A stretch of 53,860 nt of DNA, taken from an uncultured Clostridia bacterium (GTDB lineage: Bacteria; Bacillota; Clostridia; Oscillospirales; Ruminococcaceae). Location: assembly GCA_947175385.1 (NCBI GenBank), contig CAMWMN010000003.1, forward strand, positions 1 to 53,860, given 5' to 3'. Shown here in pieces: positions 41,937-50,448 of the stretch. How positions within the stretch are numbered: the stretch's first letter is position 1; the number at the start of each line of letters is the position of its first letter. The notes under the pieces are model-generated. The model worked only from the letters and a program-made list of their open reading frames with translations, ran no database searches and was not told the origin of the DNA. The position numbers and the translations under genes were made by a program.

Positions 41937-44623
41937 TACAGCTGCTCACGCTTAATGCGGAATTTGGTCACGATAGCAACTGTCGAAATGACTACCAGCG
42001 CGCCGCCGACCGCAAAGAAAATCAACGTGCCGATGCCGCCCGTTACGGGGAGTGTCAAGCCTTTCTTGTAATAAGTGACACGCATAGACATCAGGGCTAC
42101 CTTGTCTTCTGCACCGAGAAACCATTCCGGCTGCGTTGTGATTTCGGTATCACCGTCATACCACTTAAGGTTGTAATTTGTAATCATTTTTTCCGCAACA
42201 ACGTTACCTTCGGTTACCGAAGCCGGAGCATAGTGGATACTATATTTTTGCTTTCCAATATCCTGATTAAGCACAGGGTTAAACGAGAACCTATAGTCGG
42301 TTTTTTCTGTGCCGTCTGAATTTTTGGGGAGCTTGTATTCCTTGGCGGTGTTTGTAATAGGGTTAGGCCCATAAGTATCGTTTGTTTTGATGACCTCATC
42401 CAAAACAACCACCGTATAATCGCCGGGGGCTATGCCAACAATTTCAAAACGTCCGGAGGTGTTGTTTCTGTAAACCCCATCATTATTACCAGCATTTTGA
42501 TATGTTTTGAGGACGCTGCTATCCGGAACAGTATCATTTTCGGATGGATCAACCCAACCGATGATTTTGTAAACCCAGGTATATCCGCCATTATCAGGGT
42601 ACGAATCACCATCAGGTCTATCCCTTAGCTTTTCGCCGTCCACCTCATCATATGTCTGTCTGCCGGTACTATCTCTCTCTACAACCGCATATTTACCATC
42701 ACTGTTTTTAATTGCAAACCCAATGTTTGCAATTCCGCCGGCTTGGCATATTTTAACAAGATCTTCCGTTGTCGCGTGAACACGCAGCCTGTAGGTTACA
42801 ATATTCGCGGAAACATGATCTTTCGTCACGAATACGGGGTTCTGAAGCGTGCCGGGGTTTTTAGAGGTGTCCAGATAAATCTTTACACCATCAGGGTTGG
42901 TGGTGCTATCGTATGCCGTTTCATCTTCCTTAAGCGCCTTAAGGTTCGGATTGTTGGAATATACCAACTTTGCGGAGATATAGTTCTTCAAAAGCATATC
43001 GTCGCCCAAAAGACCACTAGCATCATATCCAAGGTTAGCTACTCCACCGGTAGCGCTGTTAGAACCATTCAAACCATTGCTGTCGAAACGTTCGAACTTT
43101 ACGGGGAACTCGATACATAAAGACCTCCAAGAAGTTGAGTCTTGAGCGTATTGTGACTTAAGCAAATGTGATATATCATCTGCAGGGAATGTATATTTTG
43201 TACGAACATACATATTCGCAATATCGCTGATTACAAACGTTTCAGCCGCCGCAAAGCCATCTGAACGGTCGGTACCAGTTAAACCTGTATCATCTGCATA
43301 AGTATATGGTTTATCAATGGTAAGTTTGGCATTATGATCATAAGTATCACCGAAAATCTCGGAAGCCAAATCGGTTAAATTGCTTGAATCAAGATTTGAA
43401 GAACCAGGGTTTTTGATAATTTGTGTTTTATTGTCATCATCATTAAGGAAGTAAACCTTAATGTATTTTAAGGGATCATCATCGCTCCCTTCAACCCTTT
43501 TTACGCTCTTCACGTTACCATCAAAAACAGCAGAGCCTGTCTGATTATACCCATACATAATCGGCACAGCGAGATAGTATTGGTCATAAGCCTCGAGATT
43601 GCTCGGCAGCGTAACTACCACGCGGCAGTTTACATAGTCGCCGTTGCCTGCAGAGACGTTCTTCGCCCAATCGCCTTCTTCGCCATTATATACGTAATTG
43701 CCATTGTCCTCTTTGAGCATTGTTTCGTTGAACTGAATGTCTATGCTTGCAACGTTTTCGGTATCCTTGGAGTTTATTGTCGCCGAAAGGTCATCACCCA
43801 GACCAACCAAAACCAGAGAACGCCTTACCACACGCGGCGAGTTTGTGTACTTCTCGTTTATCACCGGATCGCCTTTAATTTCGTTGCCTTCTTCGTCCGT
43901 CGGCGGAACCGTATAATCATTGGGCGTATACTCAACCAGATAATATCCCGCCTTGTCAACTTCAATTATGGCTTTGCCATCGGTCGGAGTGGCTGAATTA
44001 ATATCAGTCAAAGTGCCCGGAGTATCGGCAATTTTATCCACCATAAACCCTCTCGCCGCCTCGGCGAAAGCCGAATAAAACGCGGCACCTTTTCCGTTGA
44101 GAATATTGCTTACACTATTGGCGGTTGAGGTGAGATTCAGCAGATTTGCGATTGCCTCGGCGGTATCCTTGTTTGAAGTTCCACTTGCGCCAAGGTAGCT
44201 AATATTAATACTCACGTTCGGATCATATTCTTTCATTAAGTCTTGAAACGTTTTTCCGTTTAATGTTCTAGTACTAGTATTAAGATGTAAATATAATCCA
44301 TACCAACCATCACTTTCTGATGAACCCGCATTTCTGGCTATAACAGCATTGGAACTGTCTAACGCTGTCTCCAAATTCGGATGGAACATAGGGGAGTCGA
44401 TAACCAACTTGCCTTGGGTTTCTTCGTCATCGCTTTTTTCAACATTGCCCACAAAAATCGGGTATGCCGTGTATGTACCGCTCGTAGCAGCATGGTTGAT
44501 GATTATCGTACCCTTCTCCGGGGTCGGTTCGTCATCGTTTCCTGCCGCCGAAACAGGCGCGGCTATGACCGCTATGGACATAATCGCCGCTAAAATTCCC
44601 GAAAAGAATTTCTTAATTTTCAT
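41936..44623 (-). CDS. Pilin backbone-type protein with LPVTG anchor
   Basis: An 895-residue secreted protein. The signal peptide ends near AAPVSAA. An N-terminal domain with GTYTAYPIFVG (near 50) resembles the first domain of isopeptide-forming fimbrial proteins, and E-box-like stretches occur (GYYLVEYTP; GDYTVVVLDEV). The sorting signal LPVTGGIGT with a membrane helix and IKREQL tail is at the C-terminus. It is likely the backbone or second major pilin. It has its own AAGGAGG site behind a structured 150-bp gap. Which lysine is used for polymerisation cannot be told. Confidence 0.83.
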   Translation of the reverse strand: MKIKKFFSGILAAIMSIAVIAAPVSAAGNDDEPTPEKGTIIINHAATSGTYTAYPIFVGNVEKSDDEETQGKLVIDSPMFHPNLETALDSSNAVIARNAGSSESDGWYGLYLHLNTSTRTLNGKTFQDLMKEYDPNVSINISYLGASGTSNKDTAEAIANLLNLTSTANSVSNILNGKGAAFYSAFAEAARGFMVDKIADTPGTLTDINSATPTDGKAIIEVDKAGYYLVEYTPNDYTVPPTDEEGNEIKGDPVINEKYTNSPRVVRRSLVLVGLGDDLSATINSKDTENVASIDIQFNETMLKEDNGNYVYNGEEGDWAKNVSAGNGDYVNCRVVVTLPSNLEAYDQYYLAVPIMYGYNQTGSAVFDGNVKSVKRVEGSDDDPLKYIKVYFLNDDDNKTQIIKNPGSSNLDSSNLTDLASEIFGDTYDHNAKLTIDKPYTYADDTGLTGTDRSDGFAAAETFVISDIANMYVRTKYTFPADDISHLLKSQYAQDSTSWRSLCIEFPVKFERFDSNGLNGSNSATGGVANLGYDASGLLGDDMLLKNYISAKLVYSNNPNLKALKEDETAYDSTTNPDGVKIYLDTSKNPGTLQNPVFVTKDHVSANIVTYRLRVHATTEDLVKICQAGGIANIGFAIKNSDGKYAVVERDSTGRQTYDEVDGEKLRDRPDGDSYPDNGGYTWVYKIIGWVDPSENDTVPDSSVLKTYQNAGNNDGVYRNNTSGRFEIVGIAPGDYTVVVLDEVIKTNDTYGPNPITNTAKEYKLPKNSDGTEKTDYRFSFNPVLNQDIGKQKYSIHYAPASVTEGNVVAEKMITNYNLKWYDGDTEITTQPEWFLGAEDKVALMSMRVTYYKKGLTLPVTGGIGTLIFFAVGGALVVISTVAIVTKFRIKREQL

Positions 44624-44647
44624 ATTAAACGCCTCCTTATCTTAATA

Positions 44648-44737
44648 GCAAATTCCGCACCGCGCAAACGCTGCGCATTTGCGCTAGCCTCGCCATAAAA
44701 GCTCTGTTTCACTTTTACGGCGGCTTGCGAAATTTGC
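44648..44737 (-). ncRNA. Three-way-junction RNA between two pilin genes
   Basis: On the minus strand an outer helix (44727-44737 with 44648-44658, one mismatch) encloses two hairpins: one of 10 bp plus a 4-bp AGCC/GGCT extension (44712-44725 with 44686-44701), and one perfect 7-bp GCGCAAA/TTTGCGC stem (44678-44684 with 44662-44668). No T-run follows. It lies upstream of the 895-residue pilin gene and could set stoichiometry by mRNA processing or by control of translation. Confidence 0.65.
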
Positions 44738-44775
44738 ATGACCTATTCCAAATGTTGTGCTTAATTCAAGCGGAA

Positions 44776-47625
44776 TCAAAGCCGCTCCCGCTTAATGCGG
44801 AATCTTGTAACTATCAGCACGGTAGCCGCCACAACGATTGTGCCACCGATGATAAAGAATATTGTCGTGCCGATGCCGCCTGTTTCGGGCAGCCAGATAA
44901 GGTGCATAGATTTATGGGTGATTAACACCTCAACAATGCCGTCATCGGTTGCTGCCTCATTTTCGGTAAGATTTCTGACGACACTGTTCTTGTCGGTATT
45001 TCCATCATTGGGTACGGGTTTCAAGATTTCTGCGGAAATTGTGCGGTCTTTGGTTTCCAACTGGTCGAAATCTACGCTCAGCTTGTTGATAAGTTCAGCC
45101 ATATTAGCTTCAACGAACGAAGTAACGTTGGGATTGTATTCCTGTCCAATTGTAAGCTTAAACGGCTGTGTAGCCTTCTCATAGTGATATGTCTTGATGT
45201 TGTTTTGGACATCCAAACCGATTGAAAGCTCCTCAATGTAATATATGCCGAAGGAAAGACCGTTAATGGTTCTACTGTATGAGACAATTTTGTTGTTATC
45301 ATCCCTAACAGTAGAGTTCAGAGTAAAGTTCAGAGTAAAGTCTGAAGTAGATATCGGATGGTTGCCGGACGCTATCTTTACACTATCACCTTCACCCTCA
45401 AGAACACTGCCATAACCGGAGAAATATTCTTCTATCTCCGATATGGTGTACCAACCGATACATAAAGTAGTGCCATTATTTCGACCCCTGTACAACAACG
45501 CATATTCCTTCTCACCCTCATCATTAACTCTGTACAAGGCATAATCAGAATTACTATATTCAAATAGTTTATTTCCATTTGTATCCTCCTCATCACCGCC
45601 AACGTGCACCGTGAGAGAGTAGGTGTTGATGTTTGTTTCGGAAACCGGGGAAATTCCTACATCGCCGCTGTTAACATGACCGTTTATGACATACCTATAC
45701 ACCCAACCGTTGTCTCTTGAAAGCCCCCCGTTAGCTTTTGCCGTTGAGTATGGATTGTTGGAATAAACCGCCCAAGTATGAGCAGGCTTTATCAGACGGT
45801 CGCTTTCTGTAATTACATTACTATTTGTATAATACGCGGGGAAGTAAATGTAGATATGGTCGCCGCCCTTAAATGGAATTTCTCTTTCATCTACGTCTGT
45901 AGTTTCAGGGTCATCAGTGCCTATGCCATACTGATCCTTGTTGAACAAATCGCCCAGATACATAGTTTCGTTCGCGAAAATGTCCCCATTTTTTGTATAT
46001 GTGCTGATATTGCCAAGCGGATTGCATGCTAAATTAGAATTGCTGGTGGAAGCACACGAAAATGCTCCAATCACTTTGTCATCTATGTTGTCAAGACCTA
46101 TATCACAAATATATTCGGGATCTGTACCCTCATGTTTCACATAAACCAAAGGTCTGCACCTAGTATCACGACAAATGCCGGCACTTGTGGTTCCTCTATT
46201 CCAGTCGCCCAATACCGCCAGGAAATACCCGACGTCTTCATAGCTTTCAAAGTTCTTCGGAAGGGTTACGTCAATTCGGTAGAGAACCAATTCATCATAA
46301 ACGCTTTCACCCGCAAATTGGTATTTATTATTTGAAACCTCAAAAATATGACGCTTCAGGTTTCCATATGAAGTGCGGTCAAGCCAGTAGTCTTCAGTGA
46401 ATATTTCACTTGAAGAACCATCAGAATCCCAAGTCATTTTCGAGGTGACACTGCCATATTTCTTATCTGCATCAATATCTGTCAACCCAATTGTTTCATG
46501 GAACATCTTCAAATCAACTGTTGCCACAGCGGTTGTGTTTTTCCCAACGATTGTGTTTGCTTTTTCATTAGGACCAACCAACAACAGCATAAATGATTTT
46601 GGCTTGAGCGCTGAATCGTAAGTCTCATTCGCGGGCTTATTGCTTTCGGCATCCACACAGGCAACAAGGTAATAGCCGGGTTCAAGTTGAACGGTGTATT
46701 CGGTATTGGCACTTGTTTTGGAAATTACCGCCGAAGAAGCAACAGGCTTTGCTGTGTCAACGAACTTGTAGTTATATGTTCTGGTTTGTCCGGTAGGGGA
46801 TTCACCCAACAATGTTATTTTTGCGCTTGCGCCTGTCCATAACAGCTCTGCCATAGCCTGAAGGTCATATCCTGCTAACGTATTTTCCTTTTCGTTAAGC
46901 AGCTCGACAAAACCTTTCAGGCTGCGTTCTTTACCAGTACCGTTAGAACGGATAAACTTGGCATAAAACCCGGTGTCAGTGCTCGGATTATTGGGATTGT
47001 ACTTCCCAATCATGTCGCGATATTGCTTGTAAAGTTCCATTCCAATATTACTAAAGGCAGAATCACTACTACTGCCAACAGAACTATGCCATCCCACGCT
47101 TCCGCTCAGCGCAACAAACAGGGCTTGTTCAGCAGAGCTGTAGCCGGTTCCTGCACCGCTAGTCGTTCCACGAGCCCAACAATCCTTATCAAATAACGAT
47201 TCAAACAAACCCCCGTTTCCGCCCCCGGTTGCGGCGGCATCAGCTGCATAAGAGAGAGCTTTTTCCTCATCAGTATACTTAATCACTTGATCAAAATCAT
47301 ATAATACTCCGCCGTGCTCGTTTTCCGCCATGCTGCTGCCCCAATAAGGGTTAGCGATGACATGCTTTCCGAGGTCAGAGTCATACTCGACCTCACCGCC
47401 GATAATTTGATAAAAATCATACCTGTATGTACCTTCGCCCGACGGCACATCAGGCGAAACAATCGTCACATTGCACTTCCCATCAGACTGGGTCGGATCG
47501 CCTCCTCCGCCGCCTGCCGCAAACGCAGACAAACCCGCGCCGCTGTTTGTAATCAGCGTCGTTGCCGTTACCACTGCAGCAAGAGTCGCCGCGAAAATCC
47601 TTGAGAAAAGTTTTGTCTTTTTCAT
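44776..47625 (-). CDS. Large pilus adhesin/pilin with LPETG anchor
   Basis: A 949-residue secreted protein. The signal peptide is followed by a domain with GEGTYRYDFYQIIGGE (near 64), comparable to fimbrial first domains, then a long beta-rich middle, a Cys-containing segment (CRDTRC), and an E-box-like IYYIEELSIG. The sorting signal LPETGGIGT near residue 914, a membrane helix and a basic tail end it. As the first and largest anchor protein of the operon it may be the tip adhesin; that is inference. AAGGGAG precedes the ATG. Confidence 0.82.
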   Translation of the reverse strand: MKKTKLFSRIFAATLAAVVTATTLITNSGAGLSAFAAGGGGGDPTQSDGKCNVTIVSPDVPSGEGTYRYDFYQIIGGEVEYDSDLGKHVIANPYWGSSMAENEHGGVLYDFDQVIKYTDEEKALSYAADAAATGGGNGGLFESLFDKDCWARGTTSGAGTGYSSAEQALFVALSGSVGWHSSVGSSSDSAFSNIGMELYKQYRDMIGKYNPNNPSTDTGFYAKFIRSNGTGKERSLKGFVELLNEKENTLAGYDLQAMAELLWTGASAKITLLGESPTGQTRTYNYKFVDTAKPVASSAVISKTSANTEYTVQLEPGYYLVACVDAESNKPANETYDSALKPKSFMLLLVGPNEKANTIVGKNTTAVATVDLKMFHETIGLTDIDADKKYGSVTSKMTWDSDGSSSEIFTEDYWLDRTSYGNLKRHIFEVSNNKYQFAGESVYDELVLYRIDVTLPKNFESYEDVGYFLAVLGDWNRGTTSAGICRDTRCRPLVYVKHEGTDPEYICDIGLDNIDDKVIGAFSCASTSNSNLACNPLGNISTYTKNGDIFANETMYLGDLFNKDQYGIGTDDPETTDVDEREIPFKGGDHIYIYFPAYYTNSNVITESDRLIKPAHTWAVYSNNPYSTAKANGGLSRDNGWVYRYVINGHVNSGDVGISPVSETNINTYSLTVHVGGDEEDTNGNKLFEYSNSDYALYRVNDEGEKEYALLYRGRNNGTTLCIGWYTISEIEEYFSGYGSVLEGEGDSVKIASGNHPISTSDFTLNFTLNSTVRDDNNKIVSYSRTINGLSFGIYYIEELSIGLDVQNNIKTYHYEKATQPFKLTIGQEYNPNVTSFVEANMAELINKLSVDFDQLETKDRTISAEILKPVPNDGNTDKNSVVRNLTENEAATDDGIVEVLITHKSMHLIWLPETGGIGTTIFFIIGGTIVVAATVLIVTRFRIKRERL

Positions 47626-47648
47626 ATTGATTACTCCCTTCTTGGAAT

Positions 47649-48230
47649 TTAATTTACTAAGCCAAAATCCTTTAATTTCCAGATTCTGAACACCACGCGC
47701 CCGATAACCTTTTCGTCAACCACACAGCCAATCAGCGTTGAACGGCTGTCTATCGAGATTTCGCGGTTATCGCCAATCACGAAGTACTGCTTCTCCGGAA
47801 CCACAAACGGAAGCTTTATATCGCACTCCCCGAGCGCAAGACTTCGGACATACGGCTCATCGAGCGGCACATCATTTCGGGTTACATTACCGTCTCCATC
47901 GATGTTTATCACATCGCCCGCCTTGCCGATTATCCGCTTAACCAGGATAACATTGTTGTAATAGAACGCTATTATATCGCCGTATTGAGGCTCGCCCCAG
48001 TTGCAGCAGACGACCAGTTGGTCGCGCGAGAGCGTAGGCTCCATACTGTCGCTGGTGATTCGGTGAGTCGGAAAGAATATCGTGAATATCAACACCGCAA
48101 TCGCCGCCGCGACAATCAGCGACAAAATCGTATTTTTCAGGATTCTTCGGAACGTTTCCCATTTTTTGGTTCGCCAAAGCTCCTGTTCAACCTCCTCTTT
48201 GGACGGCAGAGGCTGCCCGTTTAACATCAT
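47649..48230 (-). CDS. Signal peptidase I of the pilus operon
   Basis: A 193-residue type I signal peptidase with one membrane helix (about 34-53). The catalytic Ser62 is in SDSMEPTL and Lys98 in LVKRIIG; the GDNREISIDSR box is present, so it should be active, unlike the degenerate SipA-type peptidases of some streptococcal pilus loci. It probably processes the pilins encoded next to it. Its ATG overlaps the stop of the coiled-coil gene by 4 bp. Confidence 0.92.
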   Translation of the reverse strand: MMLNGQPLPSKEEVEQELWRTKKWETFRRILKNTILSLIVAAAIAVLIFTIFFPTHRITSDSMEPTLSRDQLVVCCNWGEPQYGDIIAFYYNNVILVKRIIGKAGDVINIDGDGNVTRNDVPLDEPYVRSLALGECDIKLPFVVPEKQYFVIGDNREISIDSRSTLIGCVVDEKVIGRVVFRIWKLKDFGLVN

Positions 48231-48583
48231 CTATTTGTTACCTCATCGGCATAACTGTCAAACACGCTTTCAAATGATGGCTCGACATTTTCCTCCACCG
48301 GAACGGCATCTACACTTTTGTAAGTGCTTTCAAACGCGCCATACTCCTGCCACGCACCGTCCTGCGCGCTTTCCGCTTGGTAATCCGCATCATATGTACT
48401 GCGTTCGATTCGCTCCAGTGTGTCGGTGATCTCTTGAAGATCGTGCTCGAGCTTGTGTTTGATCGTTTTAAGCCGAAGATTCTCCATCATCAGAATATCA
48501 TTTTCACGTTTCAATGCGAGCATGACCTCCAACAACTCGGAGCGGATTAACTGCTTTAATCGTTTCAGTTGAGTCTTTTCCAC
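48227..48583 (-). CDS. Coiled-coil protein, first gene of the pilus operon
   Basis: A 118-residue soluble protein. The first 60 residues are a heptad-like helix with many Leu, Lys and Glu (KRLKQLIRSELLEVMLAL), and the last 50 are acidic and disordered-looking. No family is recognised; a cytoplasmic scaffold or regulator is a guess. I chose the GTG at 48583, which has AGAGG eight nt upstream; a GTG at 48592 lies inside that ribosome binding site. Confidence 0.62.
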   Translation of the reverse strand: MEKTQLKRLKQLIRSELLEVMLALKRENDILMMENLRLKTIKHKLEHDLQEITDTLERIERSTYDADYQAESAQDGAWQEYGAFESTYKSVDAVPVEENVEPSFESVFDSYADEVTNR

Positions 48584-48628
48584 GGAAATCACCTCTTATC
48601 CTAAAATAAATATTGGACTCCTTATCTT

Positions 48629-48657
48629 ATTTTATACTTTCCTGTTCCAAAAGTCAA
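48629..48657 (-). promoter_or_regulatory. Proximal promoter of the pilus operon
   Basis: TTGACT (48652-48657), 17-bp spacer, TAAAAT (48629-48634) on the minus strand, about 45 bp before the first gene. Confidence 0.7.
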
Positions 48658-48806
48658 TAATTGTTGATAATTTTTGTGCATTTTCCACAGGTATTTTTAT
48701 GAAAATCAACGGAGATTTGTTGCAAAAGCGAAACAAAATTCTTTGTCAATACCCAATATTTTCACTGTTTTTCCCGTTATATGCTATATATTGTTACACG
48801 TATTTC

Positions 48807-48835
48807 ATTATATCACATTTTTTAGTATTTGTCAA
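48807..48835 (-). promoter_or_regulatory. Distal consensus promoter of the pilus operon
   Basis: TTGACA (48830-48835), 17-bp spacer, TATAAT (48807-48812) on the minus strand. It would give a leader of about 215 nt that runs through the proximal promoter. Confidence 0.8.
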
Positions 48836-48841
48836 CACTAT

Positions 48842-48863
48842 TTTTTGTACCATTTTTGTACCA
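48842..48863. repeat. Tandem 11-bp repeat upstream of the distal pilus promoter
   Basis: Two perfect copies of TTTTTGTACCA in direct repeat, one helical turn apart, 6 bp upstream of the -35 box. This is a plausible binding site for a regulator, for example the XRE protein encoded next door. Confidence 0.55.
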
Positions 48864-48925
48864 TTTTCGGATATTGTTTGATTTTAAGTAAAACGAAAAA
48901 ATTCCCTAACCCAAAGTTTGCTTTC

Positions 48926-48954
48926 TTGAAGTCTGTCGAATTTTGTAATATAAT
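48926..48954 (+). promoter_or_regulatory. Promoter of the XRE gene
   Basis: TTGAAG (48926-48931), 17-bp spacer, TATAAT (48949-48954). The start is expected near 48961. Confidence 0.7.
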
Positions 48955-48960
48955 GTAAGA

Positions 48961-49003
48961 GCCTGTTCAGTATCTTGATTTATGGTCGACATGCTGAACA
49001 GGC
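48961..49003 (+). promoter_or_regulatory. Hairpin at the 5-prime end of the XRE mRNA
   Basis: A 13-bp inverted repeat with one G-T pair (48961-48973 with 48991-49003, 17-nt loop) at the predicted transcription start. It may be an operator for autoregulation or an mRNA-stabilising stem. Confidence 0.6.
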
Positions 49004-49028
49004 GCTAATGGGATTTGGAGGTGATATA

Positions 49029-49292
49029 ATGGACAGCAGAAAAGTATTTGGAGAGATGATGCGCTATGCGCGAAAAAATCGCGGCATTACCCAGGAAAAT
49101 TTTGCCAAAAGTATCGGTATCAGTTCGCTGTACTGTCGTGAGCTTGAGCATGGAAGATACACTCCCACCTGGATTATCTGGCTGCAGATTTGTACGGAGC
49201 TTGGTCTTGACATCAAGAAACTGCGCGATGAATGCGTAGTGCCATCGCTTATTGAAACGGCTGATATTCTGGGTTATAATCTGAATCTGTAA
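49029..49292 (+). CDS. XRE-family helix-turn-helix regulator
   Basis: An 87-residue DNA-binding protein of the Cro/C1 type. The helix-turn-helix lies at about 8-62, with RKNRGITQENFAKSIGISSLYCRELEHGRYTPT. The start is the ATG at 49029 with GGAGGTGA upstream; the frame extends into the leader hairpin and that part is rejected. It is divergent from the pilus operon, so it is a natural candidate for its regulator; this is inference. Confidence 0.88.
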   Translation: MDSRKVFGEMMRYARKNRGITQENFAKSIGISSLYCRELEHGRYTPTWIIWLQICTELGLDIKKLRDECVVPSLIETADILGYNLNL

Positions 49293-49297
49293 AAAAG

Positions 49298-49326
49298 TCC
49301 CAATGCTTCTATGCATTGGGATTTTC
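49298..49326 (+). terminator. Terminator of the XRE gene
   Basis: A perfect 9-bp stem (49298-49306 with 49313-49321, 6-nt loop) followed by TTTTCC, 5 bp after the stop codon. Confidence 0.85.
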
Positions 49327-49336
49327 CTTAACAAAG

Positions 49337-49365
49337 TTGACTTTCAAGCGTAAATGTGATATAAT
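49337..49365 (+). promoter_or_regulatory. Promoter of the WYL regulator gene
   Basis: TTGACT (49337-49342), 17-bp spacer, TATAAT (49360-49365). Confidence 0.82.
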
Positions 49366-49398
49366 AAAGGCAATTGGATATCATTACGGAAAACCATG

Positions 49399-49414
49399 GT
49401 TGACTAAAGTCAAC
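49399..49414 (+). promoter_or_regulatory. Palindromic operator candidate in the WYL gene leader
   Basis: GTTGACT-AA-AGTCAAC is a perfect palindrome. The half-site GTTGACT recurs at the -35 box (49336-49342), suggesting autoregulation by the WYL protein. Confidence 0.55.
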
Positions 49415-49433
49415 GTAATATTGGGAGCTAAAA

Positions 49434-50342
49434 ATGAAAATCAACAGACATATCGGTATTTTATCGTTACTTTTACAAAAGGACAAGGTAACTGCCGCGG
49501 AGCTTTCGGAGAAATTCGAGGTATCGCGCAGAACCATCGCGCGGGATATTGACGACATCTGTATGGCGGGAATCCCTATTGTAACAACACAAGGCAAGGA
49601 CGGCGGAATTTCGATTATGGAGGGCTACAAAATCGACCGCATTCTGCTGTTAATCGAGGATATGAAAGCGATTTTCACGGGTCTGAAAGGTCTTGACAGC
49701 GTAAGCGACAGCCCGCGTTACCGACAGCTTATGGACAAGCTGTCCGCCGAAAACTCAGAAATATCCGGTTTTGGAGATGAGATTATAATAGACCTCGCCG
49801 CATGGGATAAATCGGCGGTTTCGGGGAAAATCGAGTTGATAAAAAACGCCGTCAAAAACGGCGAGAAGATAACATTCAGATATTGTGCACCAAACGGCGA
49901 AAGCGTCCGTACTATCGAACCGTACCATCTTATTTTTCAGTGGTCGAGCTGGTATGTGTGGGGTTATTGCACGACCAGACAGGATTACCGCTTATTCAAA
50001 TTAATGCGTCTTTTCGATTTGAGGAACACGGGTGAAAAGTGCGAACCACGAGATGTTCCGCCTTATATATGTGAAAACATGTGGCGTTTAGACAAACCGA
50101 TTACGGCGACGGTGCGGTTTGACAGTTCAATGAAATGGCGCGTCATTGACGAGTACAGTACGGAGCTTCCTCGCTTTAACGAGGACGGCAGCAGCGAGCT
50201 TACCATCACTTGGTCAGATAAGCAGACTTTTTTCGGAATGATTCTGAGTTACGGCGATAAGGCGGAAATAATTTCTCCGCCCGAATTGCGCGAGGAATTT
50301 TATGAGCTTGTGAAAAATATTTCGGACATCTATAAAATATGA
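49434..50342 (+). CDS. WYL-domain transcriptional regulator (YafY-like)
   Basis: A 302-residue regulator with an N-terminal winged helix (about 5-60, with KVTAAELSEKFEVSRRTIARDIDD) and a WYL domain (about 135-220, with PYHLIFQWSSWYVWGYC). A C-terminal WCX-like part follows. WYL domains bind nucleic acid or nucleotide ligands and often control DNA-damage or defence genes. GGGAG precedes the ATG. The next gene, of the GyrI-like family, starts about 107 bp downstream. Confidence 0.9.
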   Translation: MKINRHIGILSLLLQKDKVTAAELSEKFEVSRRTIARDIDDICMAGIPIVTTQGKDGGISIMEGYKIDRILLLIEDMKAIFTGLKGLDSVSDSPRYRQLMDKLSAENSEISGFGDEIIIDLAAWDKSAVSGKIELIKNAVKNGEKITFRYCAPNGESVRTIEPYHLIFQWSSWYVWGYCTTRQDYRLFKLMRLFDLRNTGEKCEPRDVPPYICENMWRLDKPITATVRFDSSMKWRVIDEYSTELPRFNEDGSSELTITWSDKQTFFGMILSYGDKAEIISPPELREEFYELVKNISDIYKI

Positions 50343-50355
50343 CATACAGTTGTCA
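50340..50355 (+). promoter_or_regulatory. Inverted repeat over the GyrI-like gene promoter
   Basis: TGACA-6-TGTCA overlaps the -35 position of the extended -10 promoter at 50365-50373, and the stop codon of the WYL gene. It is an operator candidate. Confidence 0.5.
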
Positions 50356-50373
50356 CATTTTGTATGCTATAAT
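50345..50373 (+). promoter_or_regulatory. Extended -10 promoter of the GyrI-like gene
   Basis: TGCTATAAT (50365-50373) has no good -35 box at the right distance (TACAGT), so initiation probably depends on the extended -10 or on an activator. Confidence 0.55.
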
Positions 50374-50448
50374 AACCTTAAAGCAACACCAAACAAAGAT
50401 TCGGAGCCTTGTATGGTATTGCCTTAACAACAAAATTTGGAGGTTATT

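Larger units (their letters stand above)
48658..48925. other. AT-rich regulatory gap between pilus operon and XRE gene
   Basis: No credible gene is seen; the short open frames here lack ribosome binding sites. It holds the distal pilus promoter and a tandem 11-bp repeat. Confidence 0.6.

Noticed and set aside
48660-48700. DnaA-box-like TTTTCCACA near the pilus promoter
   Set aside because: A single imperfect box with no cluster and no dnaA or dnaN nearby is not evidence of an origin.
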